Shown: positions 7,609 through 16,432 of the stretch, piece by piece
Layout of the letters: every line of letters begins with the position of its first letter
Position numbering within the stretch: position 1 is the stretch's first letter
Assembly (NCBI GenBank): GCA_949297365.1
Contig: CASFSL010000001.1
Coordinates: forward strand, 19,589 to 83,588
Source: an uncultured Bacteroidales bacterium
GTDB taxonomy: Bacteria > Bacteroidota > Bacteroidia > Bacteroidales > UBA932
Length of the DNA: 64,000 bases
Direction of reading: 5' to 3'
Made by a program: the position numbers and the translations under genes
Notes under the pieces: model-generated
What the model was told of the DNA's origin: nothing
Database searches by the model: none
What the model saw: only the letters and a program-made list of their open reading frames with translations

Positions 7609-9759
7609 ATGAAGAAAATTAAACTTTTGAGCTTGATGCTGCTGCTTCTGCCCCTGACTCCCGTGAAGGCCGACGAGGGCATGTGGCTTCTGCCTCTGCT
7701 GGAGAAGATGAACAGCGGCAGGATGACTGAACTGGGATTTGAGATAACCCCTCAGGAAATATACGATCTGAACAATACTACGCTGAAGGACGCCATAGTC
7801 ATTTTCGGCAACGGCTGTACCGGTGAGATAGTCTCGGATCAGGGACTTGTCTTCACCAATCACCACTGCGGTTATGCGTCCATCCAGCAGCTCAGCTCCG
7901 TTGAGCACAACTATCTGAAGGACGGTTTCTGGGCGATGAACACCAACGAGGAACTTTATGCCGAGGGTCTTACGGTCAGTTTCCTGGAGAGTTTCACCGA
8001 CGTTACCGATCAGGTGGAGAAAGCCCTGAAGAAGAGCAAGACCCAGGAAGACAAGGCCAAGGCTCTGGACAAGTTGCAGGACAAGCTCTGCAAGAAGGCC
8101 GGCTGCGACGACAAGTTCATTGTAGGCCGGTTGACTTCGTTCTACGGTGGAAATACATACTACTTCATAGTTTACAAGATATTCAGGGATATCCGTCTGG
8201 TAGGTACGCCTCCTTCCTCCATAGGCAAGTTCGGAGCCGATACCGACAACTGGATGTGGCCTCGTCATACCGGGGACTTTTCCATCTTCCGTGTATATGC
8301 CGACAAGGACAACAATCCTGCCGAGTACTCCGAGGACAACGTGCCCTACAGCCCTGAAAGGCATCTGAGGATATCTCTCGCAGGTTACGAGGAGGGTTCC
8401 CCGGCTATGATTATGGGATATCCCGGAACCACCAACCGTTTCATGACGGCATCCGAGCTTGCCGAGCAGCGTGAGAGGAACGAGGTCGCTATCAAGGTCA
8501 GGACAGTGCGTCAGGATGTGCTTATGGCCGACATGCAGGCAGACCCGAAGATCATGATTCAGTATGCCAGCAAGTACGCCGGCTCGTCTAACGGCTGGAA
8601 GAAATGGATCGGAATGAACGAGACATTCGCCAAGCTCGGTGTACAGGATCGCCGTGCCGAAGAGGAGGTGGCCTTTACCGAGTGGGTCAACGCAGGCGGT
8701 CAGGAGAGGATAGACCGCTACGGTGATGCTCTGAAAAATATTGACGAGGCTGTTGCAGGACGCAAGGCGGACAATCTGCTGGCCGCTTATCTCCGTGAGA
8801 GCTTGGGCAGCATTGAGCTGGTCAATGTCTCTGCTTACGGCGGTATGATAAAGGAAGCTCTGGACAAGAAGGACCAGGAGAAAAAGGATGCTGAATTGGC
8901 ATCGATAGAGGCTGCACTGGAGAATTTCTACAAGGACTATTCTATGCCTACGGACAAGAAAGTGGCTGTTGCCATGATCAGTCTGTTGAAGGAAAGTATT
9001 CCTGCTGAGGAGCTGCCTTCGTTCTATCAGGAAATAGACAGCTGCTTCGGTGGGGATATCAATGCTTTTGTGGAGGATCTTTACAGCAAGTCGTTATACA
9101 CTTCACTTGATAAGGTGAAAGCGGCTGTGGATGCCGCTGATGTCTCAGCTCTTACTGATGATCCCGCCTGCAAGGTGCTCATCTCGTATATCAAGAGCTA
9201 CAATCCTCATCAACAGGCGTTAATTGAATATGCGGAGCAGTTTGCCCAGGGCAAGAAGGACTATATCGCCGGAACTCTCGAGATGCGTGAGGGCGAGGCT
9301 ATCTATCCCGATGCCAACTTCACCATGCGTCTGACTTACGGAACAGTGCTGCCGTACTATCCACGTGACGCCGTCTTCTACAACTACTACACCACCCTCA
9401 AGGGCGTGATGGAGAAGGAAGACCCCTCGAACTGGGAGTTCGTGGTACCTGAGAAGCTGAAGGAACTGTACGAGGCCAAGGACTTCGGCCGCTATGCCAA
9501 CGACAAGGGGGAGATGCCCGTGGCGTTCATCTCCAACCTCGATATCACCGGCGGCAACTCAGGCTCTCCCATCATGAACGGCCGCGGTGAGCTCATCGGT
9601 CTGGCATTCGACGGCAACTGGGAGTCCATGAGCGGTGACATCATCTTCGAGCCCGAGCTCCAGAGGTGCATCAGCGTGGACATCCGCTATGTACTCTTCA
9701 TCATCGAGAAGTATGGCGGAGCCACCAATCTCATCGAGGAACTGGATATCGTTGAATAA
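7609..9759 (+). CDS. S46 family dipeptidyl peptidase, DPP7-type
   Basis: A 716-residue exported serine peptidase that releases dipeptides from peptide N-termini in the periplasm. The signal peptide is residues 1-21 (ending near KADEG). The catalytic-triad His region is TNHHCGY, with residues H85/H86, and the nucleophile is S651 in GGNSGSP. The residue 18 positions after the nucleophile, in FDGNW, is Gly (669). In the S46 family Gly at this site marks DPP7 (hydrophobic P1) and Arg marks DPP11 (acidic P1), so DPP7-type specificity is predicted. It is typical of peptide-fermenting Bacteroidota. It is transcribed alone from its own promoter. Confidence 0.92.
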   Translation: MKKIKLLSLMLLLLPLTPVKADEGMWLLPLLEKMNSGRMTELGFEITPQEIYDLNNTTLKDAIVIFGNGCTGEIVSDQGLVFTNHHCGYASIQQLSSVEHNYLKDGFWAMNTNEELYAEGLTVSFLESFTDVTDQVEKALKKSKTQEDKAKALDKLQDKLCKKAGCDDKFIVGRLTSFYGGNTYYFIVYKIFRDIRLVGTPPSSIGKFGADTDNWMWPRHTGDFSIFRVYADKDNNPAEYSEDNVPYSPERHLRISLAGYEEGSPAMIMGYPGTTNRFMTASELAEQRERNEVAIKVRTVRQDVLMADMQADPKIMIQYASKYAGSSNGWKKWIGMNETFAKLGVQDRRAEEEVAFTEWVNAGGQERIDRYGDALKNIDEAVAGRKADNLLAAYLRESLGSIELVNVSAYGGMIKEALDKKDQEKKDAELASIEAALENFYKDYSMPTDKKVAVAMISLLKESIPAEELPSFYQEIDSCFGGDINAFVEDLYSKSLYTSLDKVKAAVDAADVSALTDDPACKVLISYIKSYNPHQQALIEYAEQFAQGKKDYIAGTLEMREGEAIYPDANFTMRLTYGTVLPYYPRDAVFYNYYTTLKGVMEKEDPSNWEFVVPEKLKELYEAKDFGRYANDKGEMPVAFISNLDITGGNSGSPIMNGRGELIGLAFDGNWESMSGDIIFEPELQRCISVDIRYVLFIIEKYGGATNLIEELDIVE

Positions 9760-9776
9760 CTTATTTCTACGCTGAA

Positions 9777-10847
9777 ATGATTGTAGATACACTTTCTAGG
9801 ATTATTCATCCGGCGGCTGACAAGGACATCGTATCCCTGGGTCTCGTCGAGGACATAAAGCTCTTCGACGGGAACGGGGCTGCCGTCGAGCCTACGGATC
9901 CTCAGGCCGGCGAAAAGGCCGTGCTGGTGCGCTTCAAGCTGGTGGTACCCTCGCCCGATCCCCTTCTGGCTTCGATTAAGAAGGAATGCGAGCAGGCTTT
10001 GGCCGCCGAGTTCCCTCATGCCAAGATCTCTATCATAGAGCTGGTGCGGGAGCGCAAGCCTACCAGGAAGACGCTCAATGACCTGGACGACACCCAGCTC
10101 CAGGGCATCGGCAAGATCATCGCAATCGCTTCCGGCAAGGGCGGAGTGGGCAAGTCCACTGTCTCGGTCAATCTGGCCGTGGCCCTCTCCCGTAAAGGAT
10201 ATAGGGTCGGCCTGGTGGACGCGGATGTCTACGGCCCGTCTGTTCCCAAGATGACCGGTACGGAAGGAGAAGTGCCCTATATGGACGAGGCCTCTGACCT
10301 GATTGTGCCTCTGGAGAAATGGGGCATCAAGTTCCTGTCCATCGGACATCTGGTGGCTCCGGAGCAGGCCCTGATATGGCGCGGCCCCATGGCCAGCAAC
10401 GCCATGAAACAGATAGTCATGCAGGTCGCCTGGGGCGAGCTGGACTACCTGCTCATCGACCTGCCTCCCGGAACGGGCGACATCCACATCTCGATGGTGC
10501 ATGACATTCCCCTGACCGGAGCGGTCATCGTCACCACTCCGCAGCAGGTGGCCATTGCCGACGTGATCAAGAGCATCAACATGTTCCGTCACAAGGACGT
10601 GAATGTCCCAATACTCGGTCTTGTGGAGAACATGGCCTGGTTCACCCCCGCTGAGCATCCGGACGAGAAGTACTATATCTTCGGCAAGGACGGCGGCAGG
10701 AAGATGGCCGACGAGCTGCATATACCGCTTCTGGGCAGCATACCGATCTATATGTCGGTGGAGCAGGGCGGAGATGCCGGACAGCCGGCCGCTTTCTCCG
10801 ACGGCCCCGATGCCGCAGCTTTCGCCGCCATAGCCGACAGACTGTAG
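9777..10847 (+). CDS. mrp: Mrp/ApbC-family Fe-S cluster carrier ATPase
   Basis: A 356-residue protein. The N-terminal DUF59/MIP18-like domain is at residues 1-95, followed by a ParA/MinD-type P-loop domain with the deviant Walker A SGKGGVGKS near residue 120 and DADVYGPSVP. It assembles or carries iron-sulfur clusters in the cytoplasm. The C-terminal CxxC that binds the bridging cluster in classical Mrp/NBP35 proteins is absent: the equivalent segment reads ENMAWFTPAEHPDEKYYIFG with no cysteine, a variant I recall as common in Bacteroidota. It begins 17 bp after the peptidase stop. Confidence 0.88.
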   Translation: MIVDTLSRIIHPAADKDIVSLGLVEDIKLFDGNGAAVEPTDPQAGEKAVLVRFKLVVPSPDPLLASIKKECEQALAAEFPHAKISIIELVRERKPTRKTLNDLDDTQLQGIGKIIAIASGKGGVGKSTVSVNLAVALSRKGYRVGLVDADVYGPSVPKMTGTEGEVPYMDEASDLIVPLEKWGIKFLSIGHLVAPEQALIWRGPMASNAMKQIVMQVAWGELDYLLIDLPPGTGDIHISMVHDIPLTGAVIVTTPQQVAIADVIKSINMFRHKDVNVPILGLVENMAWFTPAEHPDEKYYIFGKDGGRKMADELHIPLLGSIPIYMSVEQGGDAGQPAAFSDGPDAAAFAAIADRL

Positions 10848-10884
10848 CCGTTTCCCTTGTATCGGAAAGTCATTTAACTTTCTC

Positions 10885-12447
10885 ATGAAGAAGATACTTG
10901 CATGTCTGTTTTGTGTTGCGGTATCGGTGGTGCTGCTTTATGCTTCATCCGATACTCCGGACAGTTTGTTGCTGGAGAATGTGTATGCCGGGCAGAGATA
11001 TTTAATGGAAGACAAATATGATCTGGCCATAGAATATCTGAGAAAGGCGGAGGATATGCTGTCCTGTGACGCGATAAAGGATACTGACGTACTGTCGGAG
11101 GCTGCGTGTATTGTGTACAACAGCCTGGGCATATATTCGATAAACCGCGATATGAATTACGAGAATGCCATGAGGTATTTTCTTCGTGGGTGCAAGTATG
11201 CGGAAAACAGCGATTTGTGGGAAAAGCACGCTGTGCTGTTGTCAAATCTGGTGCTTGTATACAATATCCGTAAGGACTCATCCGGACTGGAATATGCTGA
11301 GGACGTATACAGAATAGGTCAGGAACACGGTAATGATGAGATTGCCGGTATGGGTGCCTATCTGTGTGCGTCCATGCTGTTTCTCGGAGGACAGACAGAC
11401 AGGGCCGAAGAGTATCTTGACATAGCCCTTAACTCAGATTCCCATGGCTATACCGACATAGCGATGATATATAAGCTTAAGGCGGAGATTCTTTACGCTG
11501 AAGGAGACGCGGAGGGTGCTGAGCGCTGGTTTGAACAGGCTTTGAGGAATATGGACAGTATATCCGTCTCGACGTACACGGATGTCTTTTTATGTTATGG
11601 GGAGTTCCTGATGGCCGAGAACAGAAACAAAGAGGCAATCGCTGTTCTTAAAAAAGGTATGGATCAGGCTCTGAGTACAGGCAACCGAGTCAATCTGTTC
11701 AATATATACCTCAGACTGTCCGAGGCTTATGGTAATATGGGAGATGATTCATCCGCACTTTATTGGTACACTCAGTTTCACGATGAGTCTTATGATGTTT
11801 TCCGAATCAAGAGGGAAAGGGAGATTTCTAATCTGAAACTGCAGTATGAGCAGGAGAAACACGAGAATGAGGTCAGCCGGTATGAGCTGGAGCTGCTCAG
11901 AAAGAAAAAGCAGAGCTGGCTGCTTCTGTCGATATTGATTGTGCTTGTCCCTTTGTCAGTCTGTATATGGATGATGTACAGAAATAAGGACAGGATGTAC
12001 ACTCAGATAGCCAGGTCTTACAAACAGTTGGCGGACAAGATGAATGAGGGGTCGTTGAAATATGTGCATTCATCGTTGGCCGAGGACAGGAACGAGGAGA
12101 TACTGAAACAGTTGACGGGCCTTATGGAAACTGAGAAAGTGTACAGGAAAAACGATATAAGCATAGAGTCTCTTTCAGACATGCTTCAGATAAACAGGAC
12201 GTATCTGTCGCAGGTGATAAACGGCCAGTTGGGGATGTCTTTCAACTCATATATCAACGCCTACAGGATTCAGGAGGCCATAGCGGTTCTGTCAGATCCG
12301 GGAAATGACATACCGTTAAAGGCTCTTGCCACGGCCGTAGGATTTAATTCCCTTTCATTATTTTATAAGTTGTTCCGTGAAAAGGTCGGAATGCCTCCTG
12401 CGAAGTTCAGGGAAAAGATAATTTTCCTTTCCAAAGAGAACAATTGA
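10885..12447 (+). CDS. Membrane-spanning TPR/AraC regulator (cassette 1)
   Basis: A 520-residue one-component regulator. An N-terminal signal or anchor is at residues 3-20. TPR-like helical repeats follow to about residue 290 (for example LAIEYLRKAEDML and AMRYFLRGCKYAE), then a coiled coil (about 300-340) and one TM helix at about 345-367. The C-terminal AraC-type DNA-binding domain is at about 415-515, with NRTYLSQVING at residue 437 as the first HTH and ALATAVGFNSLSLFYKLF as the second. The topology predicts a periplasmic TPR sensor and a cytoplasmic DNA-binding domain. The gene directly precedes the BACON lipoprotein at 12536, its likely target. It is paralogous to the genes at 16433 and 40841. 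Confidence 0.85.
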   Translation: MKKILACLFCVAVSVVLLYASSDTPDSLLLENVYAGQRYLMEDKYDLAIEYLRKAEDMLSCDAIKDTDVLSEAACIVYNSLGIYSINRDMNYENAMRYFLRGCKYAENSDLWEKHAVLLSNLVLVYNIRKDSSGLEYAEDVYRIGQEHGNDEIAGMGAYLCASMLFLGGQTDRAEEYLDIALNSDSHGYTDIAMIYKLKAEILYAEGDAEGAERWFEQALRNMDSISVSTYTDVFLCYGEFLMAENRNKEAIAVLKKGMDQALSTGNRVNLFNIYLRLSEAYGNMGDDSSALYWYTQFHDESYDVFRIKREREISNLKLQYEQEKHENEVSRYELELLRKKKQSWLLLSILIVLVPLSVCIWMMYRNKDRMYTQIARSYKQLADKMNEGSLKYVHSSLAEDRNEEILKQLTGLMETEKVYRKNDISIESLSDMLQINRTYLSQVINGQLGMSFNSYINAYRIQEAIAVLSDPGNDIPLKALATAVGFNSLSLFYKLFREKVGMPPAKFREKIIFLSKENN

Positions 12448-12467
12448 TATCTCTGGAAAAGGTTTTC

Positions 12468-12499
12468 ATTGTAATTAATCTTCTTCATATATATCTTTG
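12468..12499 (+). promoter_or_regulatory. Promoter of BACON lipoprotein (cassette 1)
   Basis: The -7 element TATCTTTG is at 12492-12499, with TTG at 12468-12470 upstream at about 21-bp spacing. It lies in the 88-bp gap between regulator and lipoprotein, so the lipoprotein can be transcribed separately from the regulator. Confidence 0.55.
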
Positions 12500-12535
12500 T
12501 CTCCGTACTAACAATTTATTTTAAAATTTAGCAGT

Positions 12536-14434
12536 ATGAAAAAATTTATTACTCTTATGTGTATGTGTGCCGGTCTGGCATTCTGTCTGGCCGGTTGTCA
12601 GGAGAAATTGGAAACTCAGGATAAGGAAACAGGGTTCAGTTTGAATGAAAATATTGTTGAGATGTCCGCTGAAGGAGGCGAGGCGGTAGTGACATGGAAA
12701 GTTGAGAACCCGATTGAAGGTGCAAATGTGATGATTGCACGGGGTTATCCGGAATGGATCAATAAGTTTGACACTTCAGTCGATGGAGAGATCCGTTTCA
12801 ATGTGGACTCTTATACGGAGCAGGAGGCGCGTGAGGCAAGAATCGCGGTTAATTATGGTCAGGACACATCCTCTTTTACCGTGGTGCAGGCCGGAATTGA
12901 GGAAGGAGAGGAACCGGATGATGACGAGATAAGGCTGGAGATTGTGGAGGCCAGACCCAATACCGTGATAGTCAGCATAGAGACGGACGGCAACCTTACT
13001 TATTTTATAAATATTGAGGAAAAGGCTGTCTGGGATCAGTATGCCGGTGAGGAAGATGTGTTTGCCCATGACAGGGAACTGTTCCAGTGGAATGCCGACG
13101 GCTGGGGTATCAGTCTGGAATCATGGCTGCGGGAAGAGTTCGGCACCATAAAGTATGCGACTCCTTATCACATGTTTATGTATGTGCAGGACGGAGTGAG
13201 GGGTACGGTCTACCTGGAAAACAATACTGAATATGTAGTCTATGCTTATGGAATCAACGGCAATGGGGAGATACTGACCGACCTTTACAGTGTGGAAACA
13301 GCGACTACGGACTACGACCTCTCCAATCCGGTGTCATTTGATATAGACATAGATATAACCGAAAATTTCGGTTCATTCAGGATCAGCCCTTCTGATAACG
13401 GTCAGCAGTATTTTGCCGGAATCCTTCTGTATCGTGATGAGGTGCCTGCTCTGGAAGATCTTCAGGCGGACATCCTGCGTAAGAGGGAGGACCAGATCTT
13501 CATGTACTGGAGTCACCCTGAGAATACCGACACCTGGGAGGGGATTGTGGAGTGGATGGCCTTTACCGGGGAACAGTCTGTAGAAGAGGAACTCGGTCTG
13601 GCCGATGCTCCGGGCGTGGTGTATGCCTACACGATAGATGACCGCGGCAATATGAACGGTAAGATGATTATAAAGGAGTTCCGCACCAATGCCCTCGATG
13701 ATTCCGGCAATAAGATAAAGATGGAACTCTCGGCCCTGACCTCGCGTACCGCTACATTGACAGTCACAACTACGACCAATGATCTCTATCTGGTGATGTT
13801 CGACGAGGACGGCAGTGAGTACGACGGTCTGGAGGGTAAGGAACTGGCCAACGCCATCCTCTATGCGGACAGCGATAATCTTTACAGTGGAAGGAACGAT
13901 ATCATCATCCCTATGAAAGGTATGCACCGTGATGTGGACTATATACTCGTGGCATTCGGTTATGAGGCCGGGCAGATAACGACCGAGCCCACTGTCCTGA
14001 GATTTACGACACCTAATCCGACAGTTTCGGATGTTACCTGCAAGCCGCAGTTCAGCAGTGAGTATTATGATCTGCGTCAGGCGTTTGAAAAGTATCCGGA
14101 CGTATTCAGGAATCCCGAGGGTGAGAGCCGTCCTGTAGTATGGATGGATGTGGAACTGGGCGGAGATCCCGCGTCGTTCTCTTATTTCCTGGAATTTACG
14201 GAAAATGTGCAGGACCGTCACGTAGATGATCTTATCACGATGCTGGAGAACCATTACAATGACCTCGGTCCTTTCGGTACAGGCGAGTGGCTGTATCTTT
14301 TCTACGGACATTCGTACACACTTGTAGGTGTCGCCAGGGATGCTGACGGCAATTACGGCGAGGTCTTCCTGAGCGAGCCTATAATCTTCTCTGAGGAAGG
14401 CTGCTCCCCGATAGACAACCTGGTGATAGAATAA
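12536..14434 (+). CDS. BACON-domain repeat lipoprotein (cassette 1)
   Basis: A 632-residue lipoprotein with lipobox CLAGC (cysteine at residue 21). Residues about 35-120 form a BACON domain (VEMSAEGGEAVVTW, WINKF, ITVVQAG-like end TVVQAGIEEG). Four Fn3-like repeats of about 110-130 residues follow, each ending in a signature like TEYVVYAYGINGNGEI then a Phe/Thr strand. BACON domains occur in surface glycan- or mucin-binding proteins, but no enzyme domain is present here, so binding or a structural role is inference. It is paralogous to the protein at 14515-16338, with which it is convergent across a shared terminator. Confidence 0.8.
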   Translation: MKKFITLMCMCAGLAFCLAGCQEKLETQDKETGFSLNENIVEMSAEGGEAVVTWKVENPIEGANVMIARGYPEWINKFDTSVDGEIRFNVDSYTEQEAREARIAVNYGQDTSSFTVVQAGIEEGEEPDDDEIRLEIVEARPNTVIVSIETDGNLTYFINIEEKAVWDQYAGEEDVFAHDRELFQWNADGWGISLESWLREEFGTIKYATPYHMFMYVQDGVRGTVYLENNTEYVVYAYGINGNGEILTDLYSVETATTDYDLSNPVSFDIDIDITENFGSFRISPSDNGQQYFAGILLYRDEVPALEDLQADILRKREDQIFMYWSHPENTDTWEGIVEWMAFTGEQSVEEELGLADAPGVVYAYTIDDRGNMNGKMIIKEFRTNALDDSGNKIKMELSALTSRTATLTVTTTTNDLYLVMFDEDGSEYDGLEGKELANAILYADSDNLYSGRNDIIIPMKGMHRDVDYILVAFGYEAGQITTEPTVLRFTTPNPTVSDVTCKPQFSSEYYDLRQAFEKYPDVFRNPEGESRPVVWMDVELGGDPASFSYFLEFTENVQDRHVDDLITMLENHYNDLGPFGTGEWLYLFYGHSYTLVGVARDADGNYGEVFLSEPIIFSEEGCSPIDNLVIE

Positions 14435-14457
14435 CCCTTTTGATGAAATAGAAAGAT

Positions 14458-14487
14458 GGCCGGCAGAGAGCATTTTCCCTGCCGGCC
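14458..14487. terminator. Bidirectional terminator between convergent lipoprotein genes
   Basis: Inverted repeat GGCCGGCAG (14458-14466) and CTGCCGGCC (14479-14487), followed by TTTCT on the plus strand and preceded by AGAAAG-type bases that give a short U-run on the minus strand. Confidence 0.7.
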
Positions 14488-14514
14488 TTTCTGTGTGTTC
14501 AGGTTTTGTCTGAT

Positions 14515-16338
14515 TTAATTTGCGGGAGTGGTGAACGGCTCGCTGAAGACGAAGTCGGTGGCGTATTCGCCGGTCTCATCGTATATGCCTACAGCGTAGA
14601 GTTTGTACTCCTTGCCGGGTTCTATGGAGTTGTAGCCGAAATTATATGAAGTGACAGTCGTCTCGACAGTGCCTCTTACGGCCATATCCTGGAACACTTC
14701 GGCACGGTCCAGCTTGTAGCCTATGTCAATCCATCTCTGTACTCTTGCGTCCAGGGTCTCCTTGGCCACTTCCTCGGTTGCGGAAGCGTCTATGACATCC
14801 CAGTAATAGAGAGCCTTTTCAGGAGTCCCCACTACTTTGACATCCACGCTGGTTGAGGTGACAGTGCCGATTGTGAAATCAAAGGTGAGATCTTCGGGAT
14901 TGTCGGCGCCACCGGTAGTAAATTTGACTTTTGTCACATCGGTAGTAACTGTACTCTGCTCGTAGCCGAATACGAAGGCGTAGTATTCGGTGTCTGATGC
15001 CAAGTTGTCTTTTGTCACTGTATTCTCTCCGATGCGTCCGGAAAGGTCAAGGAAGAATGTGCCGTAGTTGGCAAAGTACCATTCCAGATATTCCCCGTCA
15101 GTCATGCCGTCCCATTCGGCAACAGGCGATACGGCCCATGTATATGTGTCATTGTTGGAAGGCTTGATATGCAGTTCTACATTGTCCACGCCCACATTCG
15201 TAACGTTGATTTCAAAAGTATTGTCCGACATTGGCACCCCACCCACTGTGAACTCGATAATCTCGGCTTCAGAGTTTACTATACCTTCTTCATTGATGGC
15301 TACGGCAAATGCGTAGTATTCGGTATTGGCATCAAGGTAATATTCTTTTGAGACTTCTCCGTATGAGGTGATTTCCTCTATGACCTGTTCGCGGGATTTC
15401 CCGGATACGGAGCCTCTCCAGATGAGAGTCTGTATCCAGCTTTGGATTTCGGGACCATTTGCCCAGTCGGACTTGAGTTTGATGTCGGTATAGTATCTTA
15501 TATTGTTGTCGGACGGTATGGTGTGCAGGGTGCCGTTCACTCCATCCACATCGAAAGAAACCTCAAAGGTGATGTCCTGCATGTCAATACCTTCGGTGGT
15601 GAAAGGTTCAAGTACCGCGTCGGAAAGGATGGTCCCCTTAGCGTCTATGCCTATGGCCATAATATAGTGCTTCGTACCTACACCAAGCTGCTCGAACGGC
15701 AGGGTCTCAGTACCGGTACACAGAATCTCTGATTCCATGAATGTCTCTAGATCCACTCCGGCCATTGAGGCTACAAATGCGTATGCAGTCAGGAATTCCT
15801 CGACACACTGCTCTATGGGTCTGCCTTCCTCGTCGAACACCCAGGCATCGTAGGCGAGGGCATGCCAGGTCATTTCAGGGTCAAGCGGAGCGATGGTAGC
15901 TATGGCATAGTCCATGCCGACCTCGTCTATGGTTATCTCAAACGGGGCTTTTTCCACGCCCTCGCCCTGGAGGACGGTAAACTCGTCTTCGATGGCACCG
16001 TCATTGTACGTGACCGTGACGGTCGCAGTGCGGGTCTGACCCACTTCCGGGTTCTCATCCACTATGAATCTGATCCGGCCTTCCTCAGAGCAGTCAAAGT
16101 CGTGCAGCCAGCCGGCCTGGCTTCCAGCGTTGATCTTTGCGCCTTCTATGGGGTTGGTGACGGTGTAGTTCATCACAGCGTCACCGCCCTCAGCCGGTAC
16201 ATTCAAAGTGGAGGACTCTAATTTCAGTTCCGTGGTGACCGGGCTCTCTTTTTCCTGACAGCCTGAAAGCAGGAATGCCGGCAGGACGACCGCGGCCAAC
16301 AGCATAGTCTTTTTGAAATGGTTAAATGTTCTGGTCAT
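14515..16338 (-). CDS. BACON-domain repeat lipoprotein (cassette 2)
   Basis: A 607-residue lipoprotein; the signal peptide ends in lipobox LLSGC (cysteine at residue 27). A BACON domain (LNVPAEGGDAVMNYTV, WLHDF, EFTVLQG) spans about 38-125. Four repeats of about 105-125 residues follow, each starting with an FEI/FEVSF strand and ending in patterns such as TEYYAFAVAINEEGIV and FTT. Both architecture and sequence pair it with the lipoprotein at 12536. Its promoter and regulator (16433-18202) lie upstream in the mirror-image order. The likely location is the outer membrane, facing outward or the periplasm. The ligand is unknown. Confidence 0.8.
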   Translation of the reverse strand: MTRTFNHFKKTMLLAAVVLPAFLLSGCQEKESPVTTELKLESSTLNVPAEGGDAVMNYTVTNPIEGAKINAGSQAGWLHDFDCSEEGRIRFIVDENPEVGQTRTATVTVTYNDGAIEDEFTVLQGEGVEKAPFEITIDEVGMDYAIATIAPLDPEMTWHALAYDAWVFDEEGRPIEQCVEEFLTAYAFVASMAGVDLETFMESEILCTGTETLPFEQLGVGTKHYIMAIGIDAKGTILSDAVLEPFTTEGIDMQDITFEVSFDVDGVNGTLHTIPSDNNIRYYTDIKLKSDWANGPEIQSWIQTLIWRGSVSGKSREQVIEEITSYGEVSKEYYLDANTEYYAFAVAINEEGIVNSEAEIIEFTVGGVPMSDNTFEINVTNVGVDNVELHIKPSNNDTYTWAVSPVAEWDGMTDGEYLEWYFANYGTFFLDLSGRIGENTVTKDNLASDTEYYAFVFGYEQSTVTTDVTKVKFTTGGADNPEDLTFDFTIGTVTSTSVDVKVVGTPEKALYYWDVIDASATEEVAKETLDARVQRWIDIGYKLDRAEVFQDMAVRGTVETTVTSYNFGYNSIEPGKEYKLYAVGIYDETGEYATDFVFSEPFTTPAN

Positions 16339-16366
16339 AATGCTTTGGATTTTGATTATTTGTACA

Positions 16367-16398
16367 CAAAATTATTCTCCGCAGCACTTAACCGCAAA
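16367..16398 (-). promoter_or_regulatory. Promoter of BACON lipoprotein (cassette 2)
   Basis: On the minus strand TTTG (16395-16398), an exactly 20-bp spacer and TAATTTTG (16367-16374) form a textbook Bacteroidota promoter inside the 94-bp gap after the regulator gene. Confidence 0.7.
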
Positions 16399-16432
16399 TT
16401 CTTTTTTTGATACTTTGTAAATTAAAGAATAG

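Noticed and set aside
12536..16338. Polysaccharide utilisation locus or phage tail proteins suggested by BACON domains
   Set aside because: No SusC/SusD, glycosidase or phage structural genes are present near the two lipoproteins.
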